Of a stretch of 64,000 bases of DNA, positions 47,886 to 55,925 are shown one piece after another; positions within the stretch are counted from its first letter, which is position 1; each line of letters begins with the position of its first letter. The notes below the pieces were generated by a model. The model saw only the letters and a program-made list of their open reading frames with translations, ran no database searches and was not told where the DNA came from. This stretch comes from Sulfobacillus sp. (GTDB lineage Bacteria > Bacillota > Sulfobacillia > Sulfobacillales > Sulfobacillaceae). Where the stretch lies: assembly GCA_027309085.1 (NCBI GenBank), contig DAIDDL010000015.1, forward strand, positions 18,348 through 82,347. Reading direction: 5' to 3'. Position numbers and translations under genes: made by a program.

Positions 47886-49070
47886 TTGACCGCAAACCCG
47901 ATCCGCTGGGGAATTGTGGCAGCATCCGCGGCCGTCCTTGCCGGTTGCGGCGCTCTGCCTCACCCTCCGTCCGCTTCTCCGGTGCAGACGGCTGTTCGCA
48001 AAACAGAACTGATGACCGTCCCTGTAATTCAATGGCACGCCGTCTCGGTCGGCCCCGAAGTTCTGCTCAATGAAGGCACATCGATTTCCTCTGTGCTGCC
48101 AGGTCCCGGCGGGAGGATTTACTACGGCACCAGCAATCCTTTAGGAGACAGCGCCACGATTGGCTGGTACAGTCCCGAAAGCCGTCGCAACATCTGGACC
48201 GCAGTGCCCGCGACCCCGGATTTCCCCCCGCAGGCGGGCATTAGCGCGCAGTCTTTAAACCTCTCTCAATCCTCCTATTGGGGGGCCGTGAATCTGGTTG
48301 TCAGCGGCACCCATACTGTGTGGTACCGGCACTGGGGATATGTTGGGGGTTGGACGGCGAGCAGTCGATTTGTTCCGGGGGATTACGCGATTCCCGGCCC
48401 CACAGTGCACCGCAGCAACTATACCGCGTCCGTCTACACCTCATTTCAAGGTGCACAGATGGTGCGTCTCATGAACATCCGCACCCGCCAGATGCAGTCC
48501 TTTGCCCTCCCAGGTACAGAAGATCCCGTCGCCATTGCTTTCGGCTCATCCCACAACCTCTGGCTTCTGACTGCGGACACCCTGTGGTCGCTCAATACCG
48601 CCCAGGCCCTTTGGACCCCGGTGGCCACCGCCCCCGGGGGGGACTTTTTTGTGGCCATGGGAAATCTGCCCCGCTCTTTGTGGATTGTGGATGCCAACGG
48701 CAATGTCGGGTTCATTTCCGGCACAGACACTGTACACTGGACGGCTCATCTGCATTTGAATCCGCTGGCTGCCCAGCCCGCCGGGCCAAGCGGACTGTGG
48801 ATCGCCAGCCTGCGCCACCTGAGCCTATGGATCCCCGGCCACCCGCTGAGGCAGTGGCCATGGCCCTCCTTGGCCTATCCGTCCCCCGCTTCGCACTGGC
48901 CCCGCCATGGCCCCGGGGCGCCTCCAGACTGGCCTCCCATGCCCCATATCGCCACCGGGCCCCAGGGCGCGCTGGATATTGGCTATGGAACCTTTATCGG
49001 CCAGGCAGCGCTTTCCAGCCGCCTGGCCCGCAGCGTTGTCGGAAGCTCAAAGAATGGGAAGAAGGCGTGA
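47886..49070 (+). CDS. Lipoprotein with beta-propeller-like repeats
   Basis: 394 aa, TTG start after a G-rich ribosome-binding site (AAAGGGGGGG). Lipobox VLAGC at about residue 20 predicts a membrane-anchored extracytoplasmic protein. The body is beta-rich with repeated Gly/Trp motifs (GGRIYYGTS, HNLWLLTADTLWSLN, PRSLWIVDANGNVGFISG), as in propeller proteins. No enzymatic motif was found. It overlaps the downstream 91-aa gene region by GTGA. Confidence 0.7.
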   Translation: MTANPIRWGIVAASAAVLAGCGALPHPPSASPVQTAVRKTELMTVPVIQWHAVSVGPEVLLNEGTSISSVLPGPGGRIYYGTSNPLGDSATIGWYSPESRRNIWTAVPATPDFPPQAGISAQSLNLSQSSYWGAVNLVVSGTHTVWYRHWGYVGGWTASSRFVPGDYAIPGPTVHRSNYTASVYTSFQGAQMVRLMNIRTRQMQSFALPGTEDPVAIAFGSSHNLWLLTADTLWSLNTAQALWTPVATAPGGDFFVAMGNLPRSLWIVDANGNVGFISGTDTVHWTAHLHLNPLAAQPAGPSGLWIASLRHLSLWIPGHPLRQWPWPSLAYPSPASHWPRHGPGAPPDWPPMPHIATGPQGALDIGYGTFIGQAALSSRLARSVVGSSKNGKKA

Positions 49071-49072
49071 CC

Positions 49073-49348
49073 ATGACTCCAGAGACTCTGTTGGAACGGT
49101 ATTATCATGAACATGACGGGCAAGATCTGAATTTGAAGGATTTTCTTCGCACCGCCCGCAGCGGCCGCTGGGGAGACTGCAGCGTAAAGACAGCGCTGTC
49201 TTTTCTCGCCCTCCTCGAAGAATTGCTGCAAGACAATCTTGTCCGTGCCCAAGAAGGGCACCCCTCTGGCCTGAGCCTCGAAACGGCTCAGAATGCGGTC
49301 ACAGAAGAAATGCGGGATCTGCGGGACTTTGTGCAGTCCACCGCGTGA
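49073..49348 (+). CDS. Small hydrophilic protein of unknown function
   Basis: 91 aa from ATG at 49073 (a GTG two codons earlier is possible); GAAGG ribosome-binding site. Predicted all-helical and acidic, with TPETLLERYYHEHDGQD and KTALSFLALLEELLQDN. It follows the lipoprotein by 2 nt and ends before a strong terminator, so the two form an operon. Confidence 0.7.
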   Translation: MTPETLLERYYHEHDGQDLNLKDFLRTARSGRWGDCSVKTALSFLALLEELLQDNLVRAQEGHPSGLSLETAQNAVTEEMRDLRDFVQSTA

Positions 49349-49396
49349 CCGCCAGGCATTGCACCGTCTCCTTGCTGTCCCTTGATATGGAGACGC

Positions 49397-49443
49397 GGAT
49401 AGACCCAGGGTGGACTGTCACGGAGTCCACCCTGGGTCTATCC
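49397..49443 (+). terminator. Strong terminator hairpin
   Basis: Perfect 20-bp arms starting GGATAGACCCAGGGTGGACT with a 7-nt loop, then TTTGCG. About 50 nt after the 91-aa gene. Confidence 0.85.
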
Positions 49444-49521
49444 TTTGCGCCCGCTCTCTTTTCTCCCTGCGTCTATTAAGGCGGGTCTTGCGCATAAGCT
49501 GATTAGGGGAGGGGACAACAT

Positions 49522-50202
49522 ATGAGGCGGCGTATGGCGGCCTGGAGCTCTTTATTCGCAGTGATAGGACTGGTGTGCGTTTGCCTGGCGCTGGCGCACA
49601 TTCCGCGCGGGCAGGCGGTCACCCAATCGCTTCCCATCATCGTCATTGACCCCGGGCATGGCGGATACGACCCCGGAGCCATTGGCGGACCCCAAGGACC
49701 TTATGAGAAAAACATCAATTTATCCATTGGCCTGATTCTCGCGGTGTTTCTCCGCTCCCATCATTTTCACGCCTATCTCACCCGCACCACGGACCAGGCG
49801 CCTAGCGGACCGCCGTTCCGCAACAGCCGAGACCTGCATCTGCGTGCCGCCCTAGCCCGGCAGTGGCACGCCACCATCTTTATTTCCATCCACACCAATG
49901 CGGAACCTACAGGCCAGGCCTCTGGACCGATTGTCTACTACCGTTCGGGTTCCCCCGCATCTCTGGTGCTGGCCCACGCAGTGTCCTCCGCTCTATCCTC
50001 CCTCAGCGGACGCGCTGTCCCGCCCCGCCCGATCCGCCAGCTCGTGCTGCAGGAAGCAGGGGTGCCCGCAGTCAACGTGGAGGTCGGGTTTATCACCCAC
50101 CCTCTCGACCGGTCCCGTTTGGTGAACTCCCAGTATCAGACACGTCTGGCCCAGGCTATCGACCAGGGCGTCGTCCGCTATCTGTCCCGGGGCCCGTCCT
50201 GA
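49522..50202 (+). CDS. cwlD: N-acetylmuramoyl-L-alanine amidase, CwlD-like
   Basis: 226 aa. An N-terminal signal anchor (about residues 5-25) precedes an Amidase_3 zinc domain. Metal and catalytic residues are visible: DPGHGGYDPGA (His), GPYEKNINLSI (Glu), FISIHTNAEP (His), and VNVEVGFITH (Glu). Family members cleave the stem peptide from muramic acid; CwlD acts in spore cortex formation. The last 25 nt overlap the end of convergent ispF. Confidence 0.88.
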   Translation: MRRRMAAWSSLFAVIGLVCVCLALAHIPRGQAVTQSLPIIVIDPGHGGYDPGAIGGPQGPYEKNINLSIGLILAVFLRSHHFHAYLTRTTDQAPSGPPFRNSRDLHLRAALARQWHATIFISIHTNAEPTGQASGPIVYYRSGSPASLVLAHAVSSALSSLSGRAVPPRPIRQLVLQEAGVPAVNVEVGFITHPLDRSRLVNSQYQTRLAQAIDQGVVRYLSRGPS

Positions 50203-50690
50203 GCCGGGCCAGGACCGAGCAACACCACGCACAGGGCCATTATCCCTTCCCCGCGCCCTAAAGCCCCTAGATGGTCCGTTGTGGTGGCTTTGACGGACAG
50301 AAGGTCCACTGGGCAGGAGCAAGTGCGGCTGAGGTTGATGCGCATGGCGCTGATATAGGGTGCCATGCGGGGATGCTCGGCGACCACCGTCATATCCGCG
50401 GACCAGAGACGGTAGTGTCTCTCATGCATCATGTCTGCCACCTTCTGGAGCAGAACCAGCGAGGACGCGCCGTCAACGGCGGGGTCCCCCTTCTTAAAGT
50501 GCGTGCCCAAATCGCCTAGCGCCAAGGCTCCCAAAATCGCATCCATCAGAGCGTGAGTCAGGACATCGCCATCGGTGTCTCCCTCCAGCCCGCGGTCAAA
50601 GGGAATGGAAACACCGCCCACAATCAGCGGGCGGCCCTCGACCAGCGGGTGAACATCAATCCCCTGCCCGATCCGGTTCGTGCCCAGCAT
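50178..50690 (-). CDS. ispF: 2-C-methyl-D-erythritol 2,4-cyclodiphosphate synthase
   Basis: 170 aa from ATG at 50690, 7 nt after GGAGG; an earlier ATG at 50708 is less well placed. Active-site DVHPL, THALMDAILGALALGDLG and TTTDHLGALGRGEGI are intact. Fifth enzyme of the MEP isoprenoid pathway. The start overlaps ispD by 35 nt. Confidence 0.95.
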   Translation of the reverse strand: MLGTNRIGQGIDVHPLVEGRPLIVGGVSIPFDRGLEGDTDGDVLTHALMDAILGALALGDLGTHFKKGDPAVDGASSLVLLQKVADMMHERHYRLWSADMTVVAEHPRMAPYISAMRINLSRTCSCPVDLLSVKATTTDHLGALGRGEGIMALCVVLLGPGPAQDGPRDR

Positions 50691-51375
50691 TTTGCAGCCT
50701 CCATTCAAACCACAAGATATCTTCCGGCGTTGTCAGTTTACGGTTGGCTGGGTCGCCTTCCACCATGACTACCCGGTGCCCCAAGGCTTCCACCACTTCA
50801 GCATCGTCTGTCGGCACCCCCTGATGCCAATGGCGGTGCGCCTCCCAGATCACATGCTGCCGGAACCCCTGCGGCGTCTGCGCCAGACGCAGGGACAGGC
50901 GCGGGATCGTCTCCGCCACATCAAACCCGCGGTCCCTCTCTTCCACGCGTTTCACCGTATCGATGACAGTCAGGCCCGGCAAAGCCGCACCCCATTCCCC
51001 GGCGGCTTCGCGCACGCGGTCAATCACCTCGGCGGAAACCAAAATGCGGGCGGCATCATGGATGAGCACCACATCCATCGGATCCATTTGGCCGCGCAGC
51101 GCTTCCAGCCCACTTTGCACGGAAAGATAGCGATCGCGGCCCCCTGGCGCCGTCACCCAGTTGTTCAGGCGATAGCTCTTCAGCCAGCGGAGGATCTCAG
51201 CTTCATGTTCGGGCCGGACCACTACCACGCCGCCATCAAACCGCCCCCCTGCCGCAAAATTCTCGAGACTCCAGGCCAGCGCCGGACGGCCCTGCAGCAC
51301 AATCCACATTTTGGATCCATAAGGGCCCATGCGCAGGCTTTGGCCGGCCGCCAGCAATAAGCCAAAACTCTTCAC
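50656..51375 (-). CDS. ispD: 2-C-methyl-D-erythritol 4-phosphate cytidylyltransferase
   Basis: 239 aa from GTG at 51375 with AAGGAGG 6 nt upstream. The nucleotide-binding loop reads LLAAGQSLRMG, with LIHDAARI and LAQTPQGFR also typical. Catalyses CTP-dependent transfer to MEP in the MEP pathway. Coupled to ispF; preceded by a 14-bp hairpin. Confidence 0.94.
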   Translation of the reverse strand: MKSFGLLLAAGQSLRMGPYGSKMWIVLQGRPALAWSLENFAAGGRFDGGVVVVRPEHEAEILRWLKSYRLNNWVTAPGGRDRYLSVQSGLEALRGQMDPMDVVLIHDAARILVSAEVIDRVREAAGEWGAALPGLTVIDTVKRVEERDRGFDVAETIPRLSLRLAQTPQGFRQHVIWEAHRHWHQGVPTDDAEVVEALGHRVVMVEGDPANRKLTTPEDILWFEWRLQNAGHEPDRAGD

Positions 51376-51419
51376 ACGCCACCTCCTTGCCGTCATCCGG
51401 CCGCATTACGGCTCACGAT

Positions 51420-51451
51420 CACAAGAACCCGGCAGCAGCCGGGTTCTTGTG
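51420..51451. terminator. 14-bp hairpin between yacL and ispD
   Basis: Perfect arms CACAAGAACCCGGC / GCCGGGTTCTTGTG with a 4-nt loop. No clear T-tract on the minus strand; possibly a partial terminator. Confidence 0.65.
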
Positions 51452-51465
51452 CGACTCTCGTGCTC

Positions 51466-52566
51466 TCAGGCTTCACTCAGTTCCACACTGTTCAGCGCCG
51501 CTTTCAGTTTAGCAAAAATCATTCGGCCTGCGGCCGTTTGCAGCACGGAGGTGACCACCACCGACACCGTTTGTCCAATAAATTTCCGGCCGCCATCGAC
51601 CACTATCATGGTCCCGTCATCGAGATACCCTATGCCCTGTCCCGATTCCTTGCCGTCTTTAATCACGTGCACCACCATCTCTTCCCCCGGAAGCACGACA
51701 GGTTTGACTGCGTTAGCCAGTTCATTGATGTTCAACACGGGCACTCCCTGCAATGCGGCCACCTTATTGAGGTTGAAATCGTTGGTGATGACTTTCCCGT
51801 CCAGAATCTTGGCCAGCTTCAGCAGCTTGGAGTCCACCTCCAAATTGGGGTCAACATCCCTCTCATAAATCTGCACCTGCGTCTTCAATTCCTTCTGGAT
51901 GTGATTGAGAATATCGAGGCCGCGCCGTCCCCGGTTGCGCTTCAGAACGTCTGCGGAGTCCGCAATATGCCTCAGCTCTTCCAGCACGAAGCCCGGAATG
52001 ACCAGCGGCCCTTCCAGAAAACCCGTTTGGCAGATGTCCGCGATGCGGCCGTCGATAATCACGGAAGTATCCAGGATTTTAGGCTTGACGCTGTCCGCCG
52101 GAGCCCGGTGCTTGACCCGGGGCAGCCAGCTCTGCGGGCGCATGAGTTCATCCTTCTTCCGGATCGAAACCCGCAGTCCTACGTAGCCTAAGCCTACAGT
52201 AATGGCAATTCTCACGAGAATTCCCGGCAATCCAAAACCGGTGAGCTCCGAGGTGAGGAGGAACGCGATCAGCAGACCGACAATCAGTCCCACCGCACCG
52301 GACAGCAAGTCCTGGGTTGGGGTCTTCTGGAGACGGCTCTCCCCCCATTCCATCGCTTTAGATGCCCCGTCCCACAGCCACGGGCCCAGAATATACCCCA
52401 CGGCACCTCCGCCCACCAAGCCTATAGCGAGTAAAATGACGCCACGATCCGGCCCTAGCCCGTTCAGATATGGCAGCGCCTTTAACATGTGGAGATTCTG
52501 AAATACGCCCGCAATCCCTAGAACGGCTCCGAGGATCGTAAGAATTTGGCGCACTGTCTTTCCCAT
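51466..52566 (-). CDS. PIN/TRAM-domain integral membrane protein (YacL-like)
   Basis: 366 aa from ATG at 52566 after AGGAGGAGG. Four hydrophobic segments in the first 130 residues, then a PIN nuclease domain (ILDTSVIIDGRIADI; NDFNLNKVAALQGVPVLNIN) and a C-terminal TRAM domain (DGTMIVVDGG). Homologues sit between disA and ispD in Bacillus. An RNase role is suggested by the PIN fold but not shown. Confidence 0.92.
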   Translation of the reverse strand: MGKTVRQILTILGAVLGIAGVFQNLHMLKALPYLNGLGPDRGVILLAIGLVGGGAVGYILGPWLWDGASKAMEWGESRLQKTPTQDLLSGAVGLIVGLLIAFLLTSELTGFGLPGILVRIAITVGLGYVGLRVSIRKKDELMRPQSWLPRVKHRAPADSVKPKILDTSVIIDGRIADICQTGFLEGPLVIPGFVLEELRHIADSADVLKRNRGRRGLDILNHIQKELKTQVQIYERDVDPNLEVDSKLLKLAKILDGKVITNDFNLNKVAALQGVPVLNINELANAVKPVVLPGEEMVVHVIKDGKESGQGIGYLDDGTMIVVDGGRKFIGQTVSVVVTSVLQTAAGRMIFAKLKAALNSVELSEA

Positions 52567-52706
52567 ATCTGCCACCTCCTCCTGTCATGATCAGATGACC
52601 CAGCAACTCCTTGTCATCCCAATTTCTAGTGTCTCCCGGAGGTGTGGAATAAATACCTTAATTTACAAGTCCGATAAAGAGAATTTGAATAACCCCCGTG
52701 CATCCT

Positions 52707-52715
52707 ATCATAGCA
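52707..52715 (-). promoter_or_regulatory. Possible extended -10 promoter for yacL
   Basis: TGC-TATGAT on the minus strand (52715-52707), about 140 nt before yacL. A TTGCTT 19 nt upstream is a weak -35. Confidence 0.4.
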
Positions 52716-52746
52716 CCGAATAGATGAGAAAAAGCAAAGAATTTGG

Positions 52747-52775
52747 CAAAACGGCACCGGGTTTGCCGGTGCCGT
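52747..52775 (-). terminator. Terminator of disA
   Basis: Minus strand ACGGCACCGG (52775-52766) pairs with CCGGTGCCGT (52760-52751), followed by TTTGCC. It begins at the disA stop codon. Confidence 0.8.
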
Positions 52776-53785
52776 CACAAGCCGGGTTCGGGGTCTTGCT
52801 CGTGCAAGGCCGCCCATAGCGTTTTAGCTAGTTCCGGGCCTGACCCGTCAAGCTCTGCCAGTTCCCCGGCCGTGGCTTGGCGAAGCTGGCTCAACGTGCC
52901 GTAGCGGCCTACTGCCTCCTCGACAGTGGCACGGGGCAGCCCCATGCTGTGCAGCAGGCGGTACCCCCGCGGTTCAATCCAGGACGGGACGCCGTCAAAG
53001 CCCAGTTGCCTGGCCCATTCCTCAGGCGTCCACGACTCGGCGGCGAGCGCTGCTGGACTTGCGGCTGGCGCCGCGGTGCGCTGGTAATCTTTCCAAATCC
53101 ACAGCCATTCCCGGTATATATCCGGGTATTCTTCCAACTGCAAATCAATCAGGTGACCGTCACGTCCCAATTCGACAACGTAGCGCTTGATTTCCTGCCG
53201 CACCTTGAGGGCGATGTAGGCCCGCCGCAGCACCTCCGCAACATCCGCCATCGAGGCCAATCCTTCCCGCTCAGAATCGAGAAGCCTGCGCGAGGCGCTG
53301 CGGAACAGGCGGTCATAGCGGCCTAACGAAGCCAGCGCATTTGTCGCCTTAGTCAAGATGTAACTCAAGTCATGAAGCATATAGCGGTTTTGCCCTTTAT
53401 AGAGCGTCACCACCTGGCGCCGTTCTGACACGGCGATTACCGTCGCGTCCCGGGTCTTGGCAATGCGTTCCGCCGTCCGGTGGCGCATGCCGGTTTCCGC
53501 CGATGTCGCATACTTCTTGGGAATCAGTTCGACATTCGCTCTCCTAATACGCTCAAGGTCCCGGTCCAAGAGAATTGCGCCATCCATTTTTGCCAGCTCA
53601 TACACCAACTGGTGGTGAAACGGCACATCCAGGGGAAATCCCCCGTCGCAATCCTCATCAATGGCAGGCTCGCCACCCATCACAATCAGAGCCCCTGCCC
53701 GCGCCCGGATGATGTTGTCCAGGGCTTCGCGCAAGGCCGTGCCCGGCGCCACGCGGGACAGCACTTCCAGCAAAGGGTCTTGCAT
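52775..53785 (-). CDS. disA: DNA integrity scanning diadenylate cyclase DisA
   Basis: 336 aa. The DAC domain carries the catalytic DGA (68-70) and RHRTA (101-105) motifs that make c-di-AMP from ATP. A helical linker and a C-terminal helix-hairpin-helix DNA-binding domain follow (RLLHSMGLPRATVEEAVGRY). DisA scans DNA for branched structures and interacts functionally with RadA. It lies 7 nt downstream of the radA C-terminal fragment. Confidence 0.96.
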   Translation of the reverse strand: MQDPLLEVLSRVAPGTALREALDNIIRARAGALIVMGGEPAIDEDCDGGFPLDVPFHHQLVYELAKMDGAILLDRDLERIRRANVELIPKKYATSAETGMRHRTAERIAKTRDATVIAVSERRQVVTLYKGQNRYMLHDLSYILTKATNALASLGRYDRLFRSASRRLLDSEREGLASMADVAEVLRRAYIALKVRQEIKRYVVELGRDGHLIDLQLEEYPDIYREWLWIWKDYQRTAAPAASPAALAAESWTPEEWARQLGFDGVPSWIEPRGYRLLHSMGLPRATVEEAVGRYGTLSQLRQATAGELAELDGSGPELAKTLWAALHEQDPEPGL

Positions 53786-53792
53786 GTTGGCC

Positions 53793-54533
53793 TCAGTCCT
53801 CCGGACTTTCTAATCCGAGCCGCGCAATCACGTCGCCGATGCGCGTCGCCGCATAAGTCAAAATGCCGGGCTGGACAGACGAGACATGGCCCGGCACCAC
53901 CAGGCGGGTGAATCCGAGCCCTCCGGCTTCCTTGACCCGCTCGTCCAGACGCGGCACCCTCCTGACCTCTCCTGTCAGCCCCACTTCCCCGCACACAGCC
54001 CATTCCGCTCCAATCGCCTGCCCCGTGATAGACGATACCGCAGCGGCCAGAATTCCCAGGTCCATAGCAGGGTCATCAATAGACACCCCCCCGGTCACTT
54101 TGAAGTAGGCATCCATCTCGGAAATGCGCAGCCTCAAGTGCCGTTCAATCACGGCCAGCACCAATGCTACCCGGTGGGGATCCATCCCCGACACCACCCG
54201 CCTGGGGGCGCCGGAGCTGCGCACCAACAGCGCCTGGACTTCGACCATCAGCGGCCGGGTTCCCTCAAAAGCGGCCACCACCACCGAGCCCGGCCGGTCC
54301 ACCGGACGCTCCTCCAACAGCATCCGGGACGGATCTTCCACACCGACCAGTCCTTCGCCCTCCATCGCAAATAAGCCGAGTTCACTGGTCGACCCAAAGC
54401 GGTTTTTGACTCCCCGCAACACTCGGAAAATGTGCTGCCGGTCTCCCTCAAACATCAGCACGACATCCACCAAATGCTCCACAACCCGGGGTCCTGCTAG
54501 CGCAAATTGGACACTGTCTTCATCCTCCGCCAT
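53793..54533 (-). CDS. radA: RadA C-terminal fragment (split radA)
   Basis: 246 aa from the best available ATG at 54533. Family-like sequence begins at LAGPRVVEHLVDVV (codon 54500). The KNRFG motif (RGVKNRFGSTSELG) and the Lon-protease-like domain are intact. It lacks the zinc finger and Walker motifs, which are in the fragment at 55252-55920. The start overlaps the end of the intervening gene by 14 nt, so independent translation by coupling is possible. Whether a functional split RadA forms is unknown. Confidence 0.75.
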   Translation of the reverse strand: MAEDEDSVQFALAGPRVVEHLVDVVLMFEGDRQHIFRVLRGVKNRFGSTSELGLFAMEGEGLVGVEDPSRMLLEERPVDRPGSVVVAAFEGTRPLMVEVQALLVRSSGAPRRVVSGMDPHRVALVLAVIERHLRLRISEMDAYFKVTGGVSIDDPAMDLGILAAAVSSITGQAIGAEWAVCGEVGLTGEVRRVPRLDERVKEAGGLGFTRLVVPGHVSSVQPGILTYAATRIGDVIARLGLESPED

Positions 54534-55271
54534 GAGGCCACAAAAACTTGCCGGATCCGGAATCATAGCGCAGCCACGGATAGGCCGCAGGCTGGAGCTG
54601 CGCTGCCTGGCACCACGTCCCCCGGTGCCGCCACAACCGTGACAGCGCAAGCCACAGGGGCACGGGTTCCTGCCCAATGCGGAGGGGCTCATGGCTCAGA
54701 CCTGCGAGCACATCTTGCGGCTGAGTCCCAGAGGGCCACTCGGCCGCCCCCCGGCCCCTGCCAATCCATTCCCGCATAGTCCGCCACTGCCCTGGTCCCA
54801 AGTGCCTGGCATCCTGGGCTGGCACCGTCCATGTCTGACTGTAGCGCCATGCCGAATCTGGTTCCCACCGCAGGTAAACTGCCCGGCGGAACCACTGCGC
54901 CTCGCCCGGCCCCAGATCCTCCCCGGCCAGCAAAAACCAAGCCGAGGGATCCTCTGGATGGTCCGCGACCAGAAAGAGAATGGGGTCCAGCCTCATCGGC
55001 AGGATACCCATCCCGTGGCTGGCCAGACTTTGCCCTAGCTGCCAAGCCTCCAGTTCCCGGGCCTGGACCTGCCCGTTCCACTTCCGGCGAAGAATTTTAT
55101 TGCCTTGTGCCCATAACGGGAGGAGCTGGGCATATTGTCTCTGAGGATCCAAAGTTTCCTCCGTTTCCTGCACGTTGACCGCTGCGGCGGGCTCTCGCGC
55201 GCCGCTCCAGGTGTTTCATGCATACAGCCCAGTGCTCCAGCCTAGGTTACCTTAGGCTGCGGGCCGCATCG
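54503..55271 (-). other. 769-nt insertion inside radA
   Basis: Removing these 769 nt joins GHVNKEGS to LAGPRVVEH at a codon boundary and rebuilds the conserved RadA motif. The ends carry a 2-nt ambiguity (CG). No long terminal repeats or target duplication are visible. A near-palindrome AGCCTAAGGTAACCTAGGCT lies just inside the upstream end. The insert carries one 217-aa gene. Confidence 0.75.
54520..55173 (-). CDS. Trp-rich 217-aa protein inserted within radA
   Basis: 217 aa, GTG start without a clear ribosome-binding site. Codon use resembles the neighbours (CTG, CAG, GCC rich). 16 of 217 residues are Trp, several in a W-x(8-20)-W rhythm. No homing-endonuclease (LAGLIDADG, GIY-YIG, HNH), transposase, membrane or signal features were seen. 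It occupies nearly all of the insertion, with 97 nt before and 17 nt after. Confidence 0.6.
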   Translation of the reverse strand: MQETEETLDPQRQYAQLLPLWAQGNKILRRKWNGQVQARELEAWQLGQSLASHGMGILPMRLDPILFLVADHPEDPSAWFLLAGEDLGPGEAQWFRRAVYLRWEPDSAWRYSQTWTVPAQDARHLGPGQWRTMREWIGRGRGAAEWPSGTQPQDVLAGLSHEPLRIGQEPVPLWLALSRLWRHRGTWCQAAQLQPAAYPWLRYDSGSGKFLWPHGGG

Positions 55272-55920
55272 ACCCTTCTTTGTTGACATGGCCCACGATA
55301 AAAATAGGGCATTGAGCTTTGGCCACCCTCATCAAGCGCGCCGCAATGCCTCTCACCTGACCTACGCTTCCTGGCGCACTCTCGATTTCCGCATCATAGG
55401 CGGTCTGCAGCGAATCCACCACCACCAGCTGCCAAGGCCGGCCCATAATGACTGATTCAATGGTCTGGATGTTTCCCTCCGCCATCACATACAAACCCTC
55501 AGGCAAAGCTCCCAGTCTTTCCGCACGGATGCGGGTCTGTCCCGCCGATTCCTCCGCGGTGATGTAGAGGACAGGACCGGTGCGGCTGACAAAGGCGGCA
55601 ATCTGCAGGAGCAGAGTCGATTTCCCGATCCCTGGATCGCCGCCCAAGAGAAAATAACCATTAGGCACCATCCCGCCTCCCAAAACCCGGTCCACTTCGG
55701 CAATGCCGGTGGAAATGCGCTGAGTGCTCTCGGTTTCAACAGCGCCAATGAGGACCGGGCCGTCACCTGCAGGAGCGGGCGCGGCTTGCGGTTCTCTTTT
55801 CACTATTTCCTGTTCCATCGTATTGTATCCGCCGCAGCCCGGGCAACGGCCAAGCCAGCGGGCACTGGCCGTTGCGCAAACCTGGCATACATACCGTGTC
55901 TGTTCCCGGATCTTCGTCAC
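55252..55920 (-). CDS. radA: RadA N-terminal fragment (split radA)
   Basis: 222 aa. The C4 zinc finger (YVCQVC...CPGCGGYNT), Walker A GDPGIGKST, and Walker B LVVVDSLQTAYD are present. The RadA motif GHVNKEG is followed by S-MRPAA and a stop. The rest of the ATPase and the Lon-like domain are encoded after the insertion. The GTG at 55920 overlaps the GGAGG; that site is 8 nt before an in-frame ATC at 55911. RadA is a helicase-like recombination mediator that extends D-loops. Confidence 0.85.
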   Translation of the reverse strand: MTKIREQTRYVCQVCATASARWLGRCPGCGGYNTMEQEIVKREPQAAPAPAGDGPVLIGAVETESTQRISTGIAEVDRVLGGGMVPNGYFLLGGDPGIGKSTLLLQIAAFVSRTGPVLYITAEESAGQTRIRAERLGALPEGLYVMAEGNIQTIESVIMGRPWQLVVVDSLQTAYDAEIESAPGSVGQVRGIAARLMRVAKAQCPIFIVGHVNKEGSMRPAA

Positions 55921-55925
55921 CTCCG

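Noticed and set aside
54503..55271. Group I or group II intron, or intein, in radA
   Set aside because: The insertion length is not a multiple of three and has stop codons, so it is not an intein. Only about 115 nt lie outside the 217-aa frame, too little for a group I or II core. The ends do not show GTGYG or the usual group II 3' end. A U/G junction compatible with group I exists but is not enough.
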